From positions 1 through 41,632 of the forward strand of contig CAKOXG010000009.1 of the NCBI GenBank assembly GCA_934130025.1: a DNA stretch of 41,632 bases. Direction: 5' to 3'. The notes beneath the pieces are model-generated. The model was not told the origin of the DNA. It saw only the letters and a list, made by a program, of their open reading frames with translations, and made no database searches. Position numbers and translations under genes: made by a program. The first letter of the stretch is position 1, and each line of letters opens with the position of its first letter. Source of the stretch: an uncultured Clostridia bacterium. GTDB taxonomy: Bacteria; Bacillota; Clostridia; TANB77; CAG-508. Shown in pieces: positions 33,625-41,632 of the stretch.

Positions 33625-35604
33625 ATGGAAAAATTTAAAAAAGCGCTTCAAGATAGCAAAAAATATTTAATAGTATTTCTAATATTATGGGTAATGTTAG
33701 AAATACTATTAATTGCGCCTATGGCGGTTGCAATAAATAAAAGCATAGATGTAGATGGACTATTTTCACTATCAAAGTTTATAGAAAACTTTGGTAGAGA
33801 GGCAGCAAGTTTTACTTCAATAGCGAGAATAAGTTCAGCTAATGCTGGAAAAGCATTTGGAAGAGGCACACTTTTACTTACAATTATATTTATCTTTTTA
33901 TCAGTTATTAGCATAATAAAAGCAAAACCAAAAAGTAAATATAAAGACATTGAAAATGGGTCTAGTGACTGGAGTGAAAATGGAGAACAATATAGGATTT
34001 TAAGTAAAAATAAAGGGATAATACTTGCTGAAGACAATTATTTGCCATTAGGTAAAAGAGGAAATATAAATGTTCTTGTTGTCGGAGGCTCTGGCTCTGG
34101 TAAATCTGCATCGTATTCAATACCAAATGCAAGCCAAATGCTAGGCTCATATGTTTTTACAGATCCAAAAGGAGAACTTTATGACAAGACAGCCGGTTTT
34201 CTTGCACGAAATGGATATGAAATCAAGGTATTAAACTTAGTAAATCCAACAAATAGTGATGGTTATAATCCATTATTAAATATTGATAATGAGGTAGATG
34301 TAGATGTTATTGCCCATACTATTGTAAAAGGGCAACAAGCAGAAGGAGGATCATCGGATCCGTTCTGGGAGGACTCTGCTGAAATGCTATTAAAAGCATT
34401 AATATATTACCTATTAGAGTCGAGACCTGACGAAGAAAAAAACTTAGCATCATGTGCAGAACTTGTAAGGTCAGCTAATAATAATGGTGGAAGTAATTTA
34501 TTATCAGAATTAATGAGTGAACTTCCATATGATAGTCGAGCAAGAATGAATTATAAATCAATAGAAATTGCATCAGATAAAACATATAGTTCAATTCTAA
34601 GTACTTTACAATCAAAACTTGGAAAGTTCGATTCTAAAGAAATAGCGGAAGTCACATCTACAAATACAATAAATTTTGCGGATATTGGAAATAAAAAAAC
34701 AGCATTATATGTAATATCGTCAGATACACATACAGCATATAACTTCTTGCTTACAATATTCTTTTCGCAAATGATTCAACACTTATATAATTATGCAGAT
34801 AAAAATCCAAATGGAGAGTTAAGTGTTCCAGTATTTTTTATATTAGATGAGTTTGCAAACATAGGACAAATACCAGATTTTGATAAAAAAATATCGACAA
34901 GTAGGAGCAGAAAAATATCATTTAGTGTAATATTGCAGAATCTTGATCAATTAAAAGCAATTTATGAGAAATCATATGAAACAATAATAGGAAATTGTGA
35001 TACGCATATATTTCTTGGAAGCAACTCTGCAGAAACATGTAAATATTTTTCAGAACAACTTGGAGAGGCAACAATTTCAAGAGATTCAAAATCAGTAAGT
35101 AGAGATAAAAATTATTCGAAACAAGGATATAGCATATCTGATCAAATAATGGGAAGAGCGCTAATGACTCCTGATGAATTAAGAAGAATGGATAATGATC
35201 TTTGTATAATCTTTGAAAAAGGGCTAAGGCCAATAAAAGCAAAGAAATATTATTATTTTACAAAGCCAATTTCAAGAAAACTTAAAGAATTCCAAATAAG
35301 CCATAATAACTTTGATGTAGGAAGTAGAGGAAAATGGAGAAAGTTTAACCCTATGAATCCATTTTCAGAATCGAATGAAGAAGAAAGAGAAAACAATTTA
35401 AAAATTGAATCATTGGACGATTTATTCGAAGATGAAAAATCAGAGCCCAAAATAGAAGAACCAAAAGAAGAAGCTCCGATATTACCGTTAGAAAACAATA
35501 CTAAAAAAGAAGAGTTATTTACTAAAGATCTTCAAGATGAATTAGAGGCTAAGTTTGACGAATTGTTTGGCCCAATAAATTATAATAAAGATAATAAAAA
35601 ATAA
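33625..35604 (+). CDS. VirD4/TraG-type (T4SS coupling protein) ATPase
   Basis: A 659-residue membrane ATPase of the type IV coupling protein family, which pumps DNA or protein substrates in conjugation systems. Two N-terminal membrane helices lie at about residues 17-37 and 82-103 (YLIVFLILWVMLEILLIAPM and LLLTIIFIFLSVISII). Walker A is VVGGSGSGKSAS (about 153-164), followed by FTDPKGELYDKTAGFLARNG. Walker B is VFFILDEFANIGQIPDF (about 402), with the SRSRKISFSVILQNLDQL segment behind it. The last 90 residues are an acidic tail. GGTGAG supports ATG 33625 rather than GTG 33616. No relaxase, VirB4 or other conjugation gene is in view, and the neighbours are ordinary chromosomal genes. Confidence 0.88.
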   Translation: MEKFKKALQDSKKYLIVFLILWVMLEILLIAPMAVAINKSIDVDGLFSLSKFIENFGREAASFTSIARISSANAGKAFGRGTLLLTIIFIFLSVISIIKAKPKSKYKDIENGSSDWSENGEQYRILSKNKGIILAEDNYLPLGKRGNINVLVVGGSGSGKSASYSIPNASQMLGSYVFTDPKGELYDKTAGFLARNGYEIKVLNLVNPTNSDGYNPLLNIDNEVDVDVIAHTIVKGQQAEGGSSDPFWEDSAEMLLKALIYYLLESRPDEEKNLASCAELVRSANNNGGSNLLSELMSELPYDSRARMNYKSIEIASDKTYSSILSTLQSKLGKFDSKEIAEVTSTNTINFADIGNKKTALYVISSDTHTAYNFLLTIFFSQMIQHLYNYADKNPNGELSVPVFFILDEFANIGQIPDFDKKISTSRSRKISFSVILQNLDQLKAIYEKSYETIIGNCDTHIFLGSNSAETCKYFSEQLGEATISRDSKSVSRDKNYSKQGYSISDQIMGRALMTPDELRRMDNDLCIIFEKGLRPIKAKKYYYFTKPISRKLKEFQISHNNFDVGSRGKWRKFNPMNPFSESNEEERENNLKIESLDDLFEDEKSEPKIEEPKEEAPILPLENNTKKEELFTKDLQDELEAKFDELFGPINYNKDNKK

Positions 35605-35613
35605 AAAATTAAG

Positions 35614-35654
35614 AAAGAGATGTTTATAGATCTGAACTAAAAACATTTCTTTTT
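35614..35654 (+). terminator. Terminator of the VirD4-like operon
   Basis: A 12-bp stem (35614-35625 with 35641-35652, one G-U) with a 15-nt loop, followed by a T run. Confidence 0.7.
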
Positions 35655-35711
35655 CTATTATAATTAAGAAAAATGAGAAACAAAACACAGAACAAATATT
35701 TGCAAAATGTA

Positions 35712-35740
35712 TTGACTAAATAAAACATATATGATATAAA
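35712..35740 (+). promoter_or_regulatory. Promoter of the yhaO-yhaN pair
   Basis: TTGACT at 35712-35717, 17-nt spacer, TATAAA at 35735-35740, 40 nt before the ATG. Confidence 0.65.
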
Positions 35741-35779
35741 ATAATATATAATTAATAGAAAAACGAAAGAAGTGATAAG

Positions 35780-36889
35780 ATGATGAAATTTGCACATATG
35801 GCGGATATGCACTTTGATGGTCCTTGCTGTGCACTTGCAACAAATGAAAAATTTGCTGCCGAAAGAAGATTAGAGCAGAGAAAAGTAATGAAAGAAATAG
35901 TAGAATATATAAAAAACAATAATATTTCATATTTCTTCATATCGGGTGATTTATATGAGCAAGAATATATAAGAAAATCAACAATTGAATACATTAATAA
36001 TTTATTCAAAGAAATACCAGATACAAAAATACTTATAACACCAGGGAACCATGATCCATATATAAGAAATTCGTTTTATAAACAATTTAAATGGAATGAA
36101 AATGTATATATATTTACTAATGAGTTGAAAAAAATAGAAATAGAAGAAGCCGATATTTATGGATATGGATTTAATGATTTTTACATGGAAAATCCATATA
36201 AACAAATAAAGATAGAAAATCCAGAAAAAATAAATATATTAATAACGCATGGAAATTTAGATAGTGGAAGTGAAGAAAATAAAGAATATAACCCATTAAC
36301 AAAAAAAGGACTAAATGAAATGGGATTTGATTATATTGCATTGGGGCATATTCATAAGGCAAGTTATACTGATTATAACAATCAAACAATTGTATATCCA
36401 GGGTCTCCCGTATCACTTGGATTTGACGAACTTGGGAAAAGAGGATTCATTGTTGGAACAATTGAGAAAAACAAACCAATAGAATTAAAATTTATAGAAA
36501 CAACAGCCAAAACCTTTGAGGAAAAAAACTTAAATATAACTCAAATGAATTCACAAGAAGAGCTGATTGAAAATATAAATGAACTAAAATTGGATGAAAA
36601 TTGTTACTATAAAATTATAATTTCAGGTAAAAGAAATTTTAACTTTTCGGAACAACAAATAATGGATCAACTTAAATTCAAAAATATTTTAAGATTGAAA
36701 AATTGTACACAAATAAAATATGACATTGAAGAGATTGAAAAACAAATTAGCCTTAAAGGGATTTTCGCAAAAAAAATATTAGAAAAAATTCAAAAAATAA
36801 AACATCCTGGAGAGTTAAGCACGGAAGAAAATGAGAAAATTCAGAAACTATTAAGTGCGTTTGAAATAGGTATGGATATTCTTAAATAA
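35780..36889 (+). CDS. YhaO-like metallophosphoesterase (SbcD/Mre11 family)
   Basis: A 369-residue calcineurin-like nuclease related to Mre11/SbcD and Bacillus YhaO. The five phosphoesterase motifs are present in order: MKFAHMADMHFDG, YFFISGDLYEQE, ILITPGNHDPYIRN, INILITHGNLDSG and FDYIALGHIHKAS, followed by IVYPGSPVSLGFDELGKRGF. The C-terminal 130 residues are helical and lysine-rich, a likely docking region for the ATPase partner. In Mre11 and SbcD this fold processes double-strand ends. Overlapping ATG ATG starts make 35783 an equally possible start. The partner ATPase gene follows after about 19 nt. Confidence 0.88.
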   Translation: MMKFAHMADMHFDGPCCALATNEKFAAERRLEQRKVMKEIVEYIKNNNISYFFISGDLYEQEYIRKSTIEYINNLFKEIPDTKILITPGNHDPYIRNSFYKQFKWNENVYIFTNELKKIEIEEADIYGYGFNDFYMENPYKQIKIENPEKINILITHGNLDSGSEENKEYNPLTKKGLNEMGFDYIALGHIHKASYTDYNNQTIVYPGSPVSLGFDELGKRGFIVGTIEKNKPIELKFIETTAKTFEEKNLNITQMNSQEELIENINELKLDENCYYKIIISGKRNFNFSEQQIMDQLKFKNILRLKNCTQIKYDIEEIEKQISLKGIFAKKILEKIQKIKHPGELSTEENEKIQKLLSAFEIGMDILK

Positions 36890-36908
36890 AGATAAGTAGG
36901 TGAAAAAT

Positions 36909-39038
36909 TTGAAAATAAAAAATATAAAGATAAACGCTTATGGCAATATAGAAAACAGAGAATTAAACTTAAAAGATAATATAAACATAATTCATGGAGA
37001 AAATGAATCAGGAAAGTCTACTCTATTAAGCTATATTGTAAATACATTGTATGGAATTTCAAAAAATAAAGATGGAAAAGAAGTATCAGATTATGATAAA
37101 TATAAACCATGGAACAACCAAGAATATTCAGGAAAATTAAGTTATGAATTGCAAAATGGTGAACAATATGAAATTTTTAGAGATTTTAACAAAAAAAATC
37201 CTAAAATTTATAATAGTAAATTAGAGGATGTAACGGCAAATTTTGATACAGATAAAAAAGAGGGAAGTAAATTTTTTGTTGAACAAACCGGGATTGATAA
37301 ACAAACATATTTATCAACTGTAGTAAGTATGCAGCAAGAAGTTCGATTAGAAGAAAAAGATCAAAACATTTTAATTCAAAAAATTGCTAACCTTGCATCA
37401 TCGGGAGAAGACAATGTATCTTATAAAAAAGCAATGCAAAAATTACAAGAAAAAATAAAAGATGAAATAGGAACAAATAAAACAGCACAGAAACCAATCA
37501 ATCTAATTGAAAAAGAAATAAATGAAATATCTATAAAAATTGAAGAAATAAGGCCATATCAAAATAGAAAATACGAAATTGATGGACAAAAAGAAGAAAT
37601 TAATTACGAACTTGAAAAATTAAAAATAAAAAAAGAAATATTAAAAGAGCTTAAAGAAAATCTTCAAGACTGTGAAATGTATAAAAAAGAAATAAACATA
37701 AAAGAAAATAATAAAAAACAAGATACAATAAAAATAGGGGATTTAAATGATGAAAAATCTAAAATAGAAGAACAATTAAAAATTCCACAAAAGCAGATTG
37801 AGGCAATGCAATTAAATATAGAAAGTCACCAAAAAGAGCAGGAAAAAGTTAATCAAGAAATAGACCAAATAAATGAAAAAATAAAACAGATTAACATAGA
37901 AAAACAGAAAACTATAAAGAAAAATCCATTAAAAATGGTTGCACTATTTGGATTACTGGCGTTTATAATATGGTCAGTACTAACCTTTACTATGATAAAA
38001 AACAATCCATTTACTATAATAGGAATAATAGGCGTATTAAGCTTTTTGGTAATGAATATTGTGATTGTAAAAAAAGAAAGAAAATCAAAAAGGGAACAAG
38101 AAAACAAAAAGCAGAAATATGTTGAAGAAAAATCAAATGAAATAAAAATTTTAGAAGAAAAAAAACAGGAAATAAATGCTCAATTAAATGAAATACAATT
38201 AAAAATTAATCAAGCAAAGGAAAAAGAAATAAATATAAATAATAATCTTTCAATGTTAATAGGGCAAATAATGTTACTTAATAAAAATAATGAACAGATA
38301 GAAAAAGAATTAAACGAAACAATCTCAAAACTTGAAAATATAAATAATAAAAAGGTGGCAGAAATAAATCAAAAATATAGTATTGAAATACCAGAAAAAT
38401 TATTAAATAAAGATGTATTAGATTCAAAAATAAATCAAAATGAAGAAGAAATAAACAATAAAACAATAAAAACAAAGGAACTTGAGATAGAAGAAAAAAA
38501 TATATTACAAGAAGTTGAAAGACTAGCAAGTTATGAAGAAAGATTGGAGTTAGATAAAGAAAAATATAAGGAATTAAGAAAAAATGAGGAAATAATAAAT
38601 ATTGCTATATCGAATCTCCAAGAAGCCTATGAAGAAATGAAAACAACCATAACGCCTAAGTTTACTAATAGTTTGTCTAATAGTATTAAAAAAATATCAG
38701 ACAATAAATATAATAGAGTAACTATAAATGATGAAAATGGAATGATTGTTGAAAACTCAAGAGGAGAATACATAGAAGCCATGAGGCTAAGCACGGGAAC
38801 AATTGACCAATTATATTTATCTTTAAGATTATCTATGGTGGATGAACTCACAAAAGAGAATCTGCCAATAATTTTAGATGAAACATTTGCATATTTTGAT
38901 GATGAGAGACTGGCTAATTCTCTTAAATTTATATATGAAAGCTTAAATGGGCACCAAGCCATAATTTTTACGTGTACAAATAGAGAAAAAGAGATACTTG
39001 AAAAATTGGGAATAGATTACAATGCAATAGAGCTATAG
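36909..39038 (+). CDS. YhaN-like SMC/Rad50-type ATPase with membrane hairpin
   Basis: A 709-residue AAA/ABC-type ATPase paired with the upstream nuclease. Walker A is NIIHGENESGKSTLLSYIV near residues 26-44, followed by a Q-loop-like TYLSTVVSMQQEVRLEE. Two coiled coils flank two membrane helices (about residues 341-388, LKMVALFGLLAFIIWSVLTF and IIGIIGVLSFLVMNIVIV). The C-terminal ABC signature is RLSTGTIDQLYLSLRLSM and Walker B is PIILDETFAYFDDERL. The Rad50/SbcC zinc-hook CXXC is replaced by the membrane hairpin, as in Bacillus YhaN. TTG 36909 is preferred for AGGTG spacing; GTG 36900 would add three residues. A role in DNA-end processing is inferred from the family. Confidence 0.85.
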   Translation: MKIKNIKINAYGNIENRELNLKDNINIIHGENESGKSTLLSYIVNTLYGISKNKDGKEVSDYDKYKPWNNQEYSGKLSYELQNGEQYEIFRDFNKKNPKIYNSKLEDVTANFDTDKKEGSKFFVEQTGIDKQTYLSTVVSMQQEVRLEEKDQNILIQKIANLASSGEDNVSYKKAMQKLQEKIKDEIGTNKTAQKPINLIEKEINEISIKIEEIRPYQNRKYEIDGQKEEINYELEKLKIKKEILKELKENLQDCEMYKKEINIKENNKKQDTIKIGDLNDEKSKIEEQLKIPQKQIEAMQLNIESHQKEQEKVNQEIDQINEKIKQINIEKQKTIKKNPLKMVALFGLLAFIIWSVLTFTMIKNNPFTIIGIIGVLSFLVMNIVIVKKERKSKREQENKKQKYVEEKSNEIKILEEKKQEINAQLNEIQLKINQAKEKEININNNLSMLIGQIMLLNKNNEQIEKELNETISKLENINNKKVAEINQKYSIEIPEKLLNKDVLDSKINQNEEEINNKTIKTKELEIEEKNILQEVERLASYEERLELDKEKYKELRKNEEIINIAISNLQEAYEEMKTTITPKFTNSLSNSIKKISDNKYNRVTINDENGMIVENSRGEYIEAMRLSTGTIDQLYLSLRLSMVDELTKENLPIILDETFAYFDDERLANSLKFIYESLNGHQAIIFTCTNREKEILEKLGIDYNAIEL

Positions 39039-39099
39039 TGGTATTAAATAATAAAAGAGATACTGCTTTAGAAAAATGGCCTAAAAGTGAATAGCAGGG

Positions 39100-39128
39100 T
39101 TGAAAAAAGCATGTTTTTGATATATAAT
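39100..39128 (+). promoter_or_regulatory. Promoter of prfA
   Basis: TTGAAA at 39100-39105, 17-nt spacer, TATAAT at 39123-39128, 35 nt before the ATG. Confidence 0.65.
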
Positions 39129-39162
39129 ATAAGGGCTAAATTAAATAAAGAGGAGAATTTTT

Positions 39163-40227
39163 ATGTTTCAAAAATTAGAAGCTGTAGAAAAAAAGTATGA
39201 AGAGCTTACAAAAAAGATTGCAGACCCAGAAATAATTTCTAGAACAAGCGAATGGACTACATATATGAAAGAACATGCAGAAATAGAAGAAGTGGTTCTA
39301 AAATATAAAGAATATAAAAAGACGCAAGAAGATTTAAAAGAAGCAGAGGAAATGCTAAGGGACCCTGAAATGAAGGAACTTGCAGAAGAGGAAGCAAAAA
39401 GTGCAAGGGAAAAGCTTCCAAAATTAGAAGAAGAATTAAAAATACTTTTAATTCCAAAAGATCCAGATGATGATAAAAATATAATATGTGAAATAAGAGC
39501 TGGAGCTGGAGGAGATGAAGCAGCATTATTTGCGGGAACTTTGTTTAGAATGTATTCTATGTATGCCGAAAGGAAACATTGGAAAATAGAAATATTAAAT
39601 GAAAATGAAACAGGGCTTGGAGGATACAAAGAAATATCTTTTATGGTTACTGGAAAAGGTGTTTACAGTAGATTAAAATTTGAAAGTGGAGTACATAGAG
39701 TTCAAAGAGTTCCAGAAACAGAGGCAAGTGGAAGAATACATACATCAACAGCAACTGTTGCTGTGTTACCGGTTGTAGAAGACGTACAAATAGAAATAAA
39801 CCCAGCAGATATTAAATTGGAAGTGTTTAGGGCATCAGGAGCTGGAGGTCAGCACGTAAATAAAACATCATCAGCAGTAAGATTAATTCATGTTCCAACA
39901 GGAATAGTGGCAGAATGCCAAACAGAACGTTCTCAAACACAGAACAGAGAATATGCAATGAAACTTTTAAAATCAAGATTATATGAAATGGAAAAGCAGA
40001 AAAGGGATTCAGAACTTGCAAATGAACGTAAAAGCCAAGTCGGAAGTGGTGATAGAAGCGAGAAAATACGTACATACAATTATCCTCAAGGTCGTATAAC
40101 AGATCATAGAATCGGATTAAGCATATATCAGATGGAAAACTTTTTAAACGGAGATCTTGATGAAATGATAGACAATTTGACTGCCGCAGATAGAGCTGAA
40201 AAATTGCAGGGGTCAGAAGAAGAATAA
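39163..40227 (+). CDS. prfA: Peptide chain release factor 1
   Basis: Recognises UAA and UAG and triggers peptide release on the ribosome; 354 residues, standard RF1 length. Visible are the coiled N-terminal domain, IICEIRAGAGGDEAALFAGT, the codon-recognition region RVPETEASGRIHTSTATVAV (PET in place of PAT/PVT), and the catalytic GGQ in FRASGAGGQHVNKTSSAVRL. The C-terminus has YNYPQGRITDHRIG and MENFLNGDLDEMIDNL. The frame has no internal shift. The usual neighbour prmC is not adjacent. Ribosome site AAGAGGAG. Confidence 0.96.
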   Translation: MFQKLEAVEKKYEELTKKIADPEIISRTSEWTTYMKEHAEIEEVVLKYKEYKKTQEDLKEAEEMLRDPEMKELAEEEAKSAREKLPKLEEELKILLIPKDPDDDKNIICEIRAGAGGDEAALFAGTLFRMYSMYAERKHWKIEILNENETGLGGYKEISFMVTGKGVYSRLKFESGVHRVQRVPETEASGRIHTSTATVAVLPVVEDVQIEINPADIKLEVFRASGAGGQHVNKTSSAVRLIHVPTGIVAECQTERSQTQNREYAMKLLKSRLYEMEKQKRDSELANERKSQVGSGDRSEKIRTYNYPQGRITDHRIGLSIYQMENFLNGDLDEMIDNLTAADRAEKLQGSEEE

Positions 40228-40344
40228 AATAAAAAGAAAAATGTTGAATTTTGTAGAAAAATATAGTATTCTATAAATGAATATAAGTGAATACTTATTA
40301 TATAAAAGGTAATACAAAATTACCAAGAAAGGAAGGGGAAATAT

Positions 40345-40776
40345 ATGTATTCAAATTATGCAACAAGCAGCTATGCCAAAAGCGCTAGCCATGCAGGAAG
40401 CTTCATTACAGCTGGAAATGGTGTATGGGTAATAATTGCCGCAGTATTAGCAGTAGTAGGAGGAATTGTTCTATATTTTACATTCTTATCAAAAAAGAAT
40501 GAAGGAAAATATACAGGATTCCTAGGATGGATGTATGATTTCTTAACATTTAAAAAATTAGTTATAGAAAACATACTAAAAATACTATATTTAATAGTAG
40601 CAATATTTATAACTCTTTCATCATTCTCACTTATATCAACCAGTTTCTTAGCTTTCCTAAGTTATTTAGTTATAGGAAATGTAATAGCAAGAGTTGGATA
40701 TGAACTATTTTTAGTATTACTAGTAATATGCAGGAATACAACAGAAATTAGCAAAAAACTAGATAAAAGAGACTAG
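40345..40776 (+). CDS. Small multi-pass membrane protein, unknown
   Basis: Not recognised. 143 residues: a Ser/Ala/Tyr-rich N-terminus, then three or four hydrophobic segments. These are VWVIIAAVLAVVGGIVLYFT (about residues 28-47), then LKILYLIVAIFITLSSFSLI and FLSYLVIGNVIARVGYELFL running into LVLLVICR, and a charged C-terminus. A segment GFLGWMYDFLTFKKLVIENI lies between helices 1 and 2, reminiscent of small DUF4282-type proteins, but I cannot confirm that. Ribosome site GAAAGGAAGGGG. Upstream are TTGTAG (40250) and TATAAA (40272) with a 16-nt spacer and an inverted repeat (40265-40271 with 40289-40295) that could be an operator. A bidirectional terminator follows. Confidence 0.8.
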   Translation: MYSNYATSSYAKSASHAGSFITAGNGVWVIIAAVLAVVGGIVLYFTFLSKKNEGKYTGFLGWMYDFLTFKKLVIENILKILYLIVAIFITLSSFSLISTSFLAFLSYLVIGNVIARVGYELFLVLLVICRNTTEISKKLDKRD

Positions 40777-40780
40777 AAAC

Positions 40781-40822
40781 AAAAAACCTTTATACTGGAT
40801 TATTCAGATATAAAGGTTTTTT
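40781..40822. terminator. Strong bidirectional terminator after the small membrane protein gene
   Basis: A 14-bp perfect stem pairs 40781-40794 with 40809-40822, with a CTG/CAG inner pair in the loop. It has six A at one end and six T at the other, so it works on either strand. Confidence 0.9.
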
Positions 40823-40966
40823 GTTACATTAGTAAGAGGCAAGCAAGATAGAGAAAAATGATAATACCTAAAACGCCTAAAACTATCATAATAGAAGAGA
40901 GCGTAGATACCAATAAAAGAATAAATACAATCTCCTGGCATATAAATTGAATAAAAGGGAGGAAAT

Positions 40967-41485
40967 ATGATAGAACTATTGCAAATTACTTTATTAGGAT
41001 TATTTTTTGGAACATTTGGAACCACGTTAGGTGGAATATTAGGATTGATAGTAAAAAGCCCATCAAATAAATTTTTGAGTTTTATACTATCTCTGGCAGG
41101 CGGCCTTATGACAGCCATATTAAGTTTTGATTTAATACCAGAAGCATTACAAATATCAGATATAAAAAGTACATTAATAGGAATAATTTCAGGAATATTA
41201 TGTATGATAATTTGTAACGTAATTGTAGAAAAGAAATTTACTGATAATAATTTGGAAGGAATAGCAAAAAGAAATTCAAATTCTAGAACATCAAGCACAA
41301 ATATAAATTTATTAAAAGCGGGGATAATAACTAGTATAGGTCTTGCAATACATAATCTTCCTGAAGGGTTAGCAATAGGTTCAGGATTTGGCGCATCCAT
41401 TAAATTAGGGTATTCACTTGCTGTTGCAATATGTATACATGATATACCAGAAGGTAGATTACAATGTAGACAGTATGCGGGATAA
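40967..41485 (+). pseudogene. ZIP-family metal transporter, truncated C-terminus
   Basis: A zinc/iron permease of the ZIP family, normally about 240-270 residues with eight membrane helices. The N-terminal 155 residues look normal: GLFFGTFGTTLGGILGL, FLSFILSLAGGLMTAILSFD, then ILCMIICNVIV. The metal-binding helices are AIHNLPEGLAIGSGFGAS and AICIHDIPEG, which hold the conserved His residues. Directly after HDIPEG the homology stops: the frame continues RLQCRQYAG and ends at 41485. No other frame in the remaining sequence continues the ZIP fold. The cause is an insertion, rearrangement or assembly junction near 41456. The protein as encoded lacks the last three or so helices and is probably inactive. 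Ribosome site GGGAGGAA. Confidence 0.8.
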
Positions 41486-41556
41486 AAACAATTTGAATTT
41501 AATATAAATACTTGAATTTCAGAGTTTGAAAAAATTTTGAAATTTATTTTTAACCA

Positions 41557-41585
41557 TTGACAAAAACAAATGTTTGATATAAAAT
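41557..41585 (+). promoter_or_regulatory. Promoter-like sequence at the right edge
   Basis: TTGACA at 41557-41562, 17-nt spacer, TAAAAT at 41580-41585. It lies in the 147-nt A+T-rich stretch after the truncated ZIP gene, where I see no gene start. It may drive a gene beyond the window. Confidence 0.5.
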
Positions 41586-41632
41586 TGAGAAAAAATAAAT
41601 TTTGTAAGTTTATGGAAAAGTTTTAAATATTA

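Noticed and set aside
40804..41400. Minus-strand open frame of 198 codons over the ZIP gene
   Set aside because: It is antisense to the clear ZIP homology, crosses the terminator region and shows no family features.
41456..41485. A +1 frameshift rescuing the ZIP transporter as in spmA and spmB
   Set aside because: The +1 frame after HDIPEG does contain a CGG, but neither alternative frame continues the ZIP fold, so truncation is the better reading.

Overview
This window comes from a low-GC, anaerobic, endospore-forming Firmicute, most likely an uncultured gut Clostridia lineage. The evidence is its strong A+T bias, AGA-dominated arginine codons, Gram-positive promoters and ribosome binding sites, and sporulation/germination genes (a GerMN-domain protein, spmA, spmB, spoIIR, sleB-ypeB, abrB). 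It also has a 2-hydroxyacyl-CoA dehydratase activase, typical of amino-acid-fermenting anaerobes. Almost all genes are housekeeping or sporulation genes in short operons.

Layout. 1-5.1 kb: end of a dehydratase activase gene, a GerMN protein, trmN6-rsmI with convergent abrB (as in the Bacillus yabB-yabC-abrB region), then spmA-spmB. 5.1-7.8 kb: murA-walJ-rlmH. 7.8-9.3 kb: spoIIR and a divergent unknown gene. 9.3-12.5 kb: a UDP-sugar pyrophosphorylase and phosphoglucomutase, which together supply UDP-glucose, followed by a decayed gene. 13.0-15.2 kb: a TtcA-like PP-loop enzyme, tRNA-Arg(CCU), dtd and tadA. 15.3-22.3 kb: a 2021-residue surface adhesin, tRNA-Ser(CGA) and a membrane-anchored unknown. 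22.4-25.3 kb: SRP RNA-dnaX-ebfC-recR. 25.3-28.5 kb: a processive-type glycosyltransferase (convergent) and sleB-ypeB. 28.6-32.8 kb: murF-ddl, yqeK and a DnaJ-like chaperone. 32.8-35.6 kb: two unknown small genes with a VirD4/TraG-type ATPase, all under a consensus promoter. 35.7-39.0 kb: a YhaO/YhaN-like nuclease-ATPase pair. 39.1-41.6 kb: prfA, a small membrane protein and a broken ZIP transporter.

The most striking observation is in spmA-spmB. Each gene is broken by one extra C, and each extra C creates an in-frame CGG codon (4429-4431 and 4908-4910). Skipping that C restores the complete, conserved C-terminus. I checked every CGG trinucleotide in the annotated genes on both strands. These two are the only in-frame CGG codons in roughly twelve thousand codons, although CGG is common out of frame. 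This fits +1 frameshifting at an unassigned or starved CGG codon, used twice in one sporulation operon. Sequencing error or ordinary gene decay is the alternative.

Other points of interest are the VirD4-like ATPase with two unknown partners and no conjugation genes, the thioester-plus-isopeptide adhesin, a cysteine-rich small ORF, and the truncated zinc transporter at the right edge.
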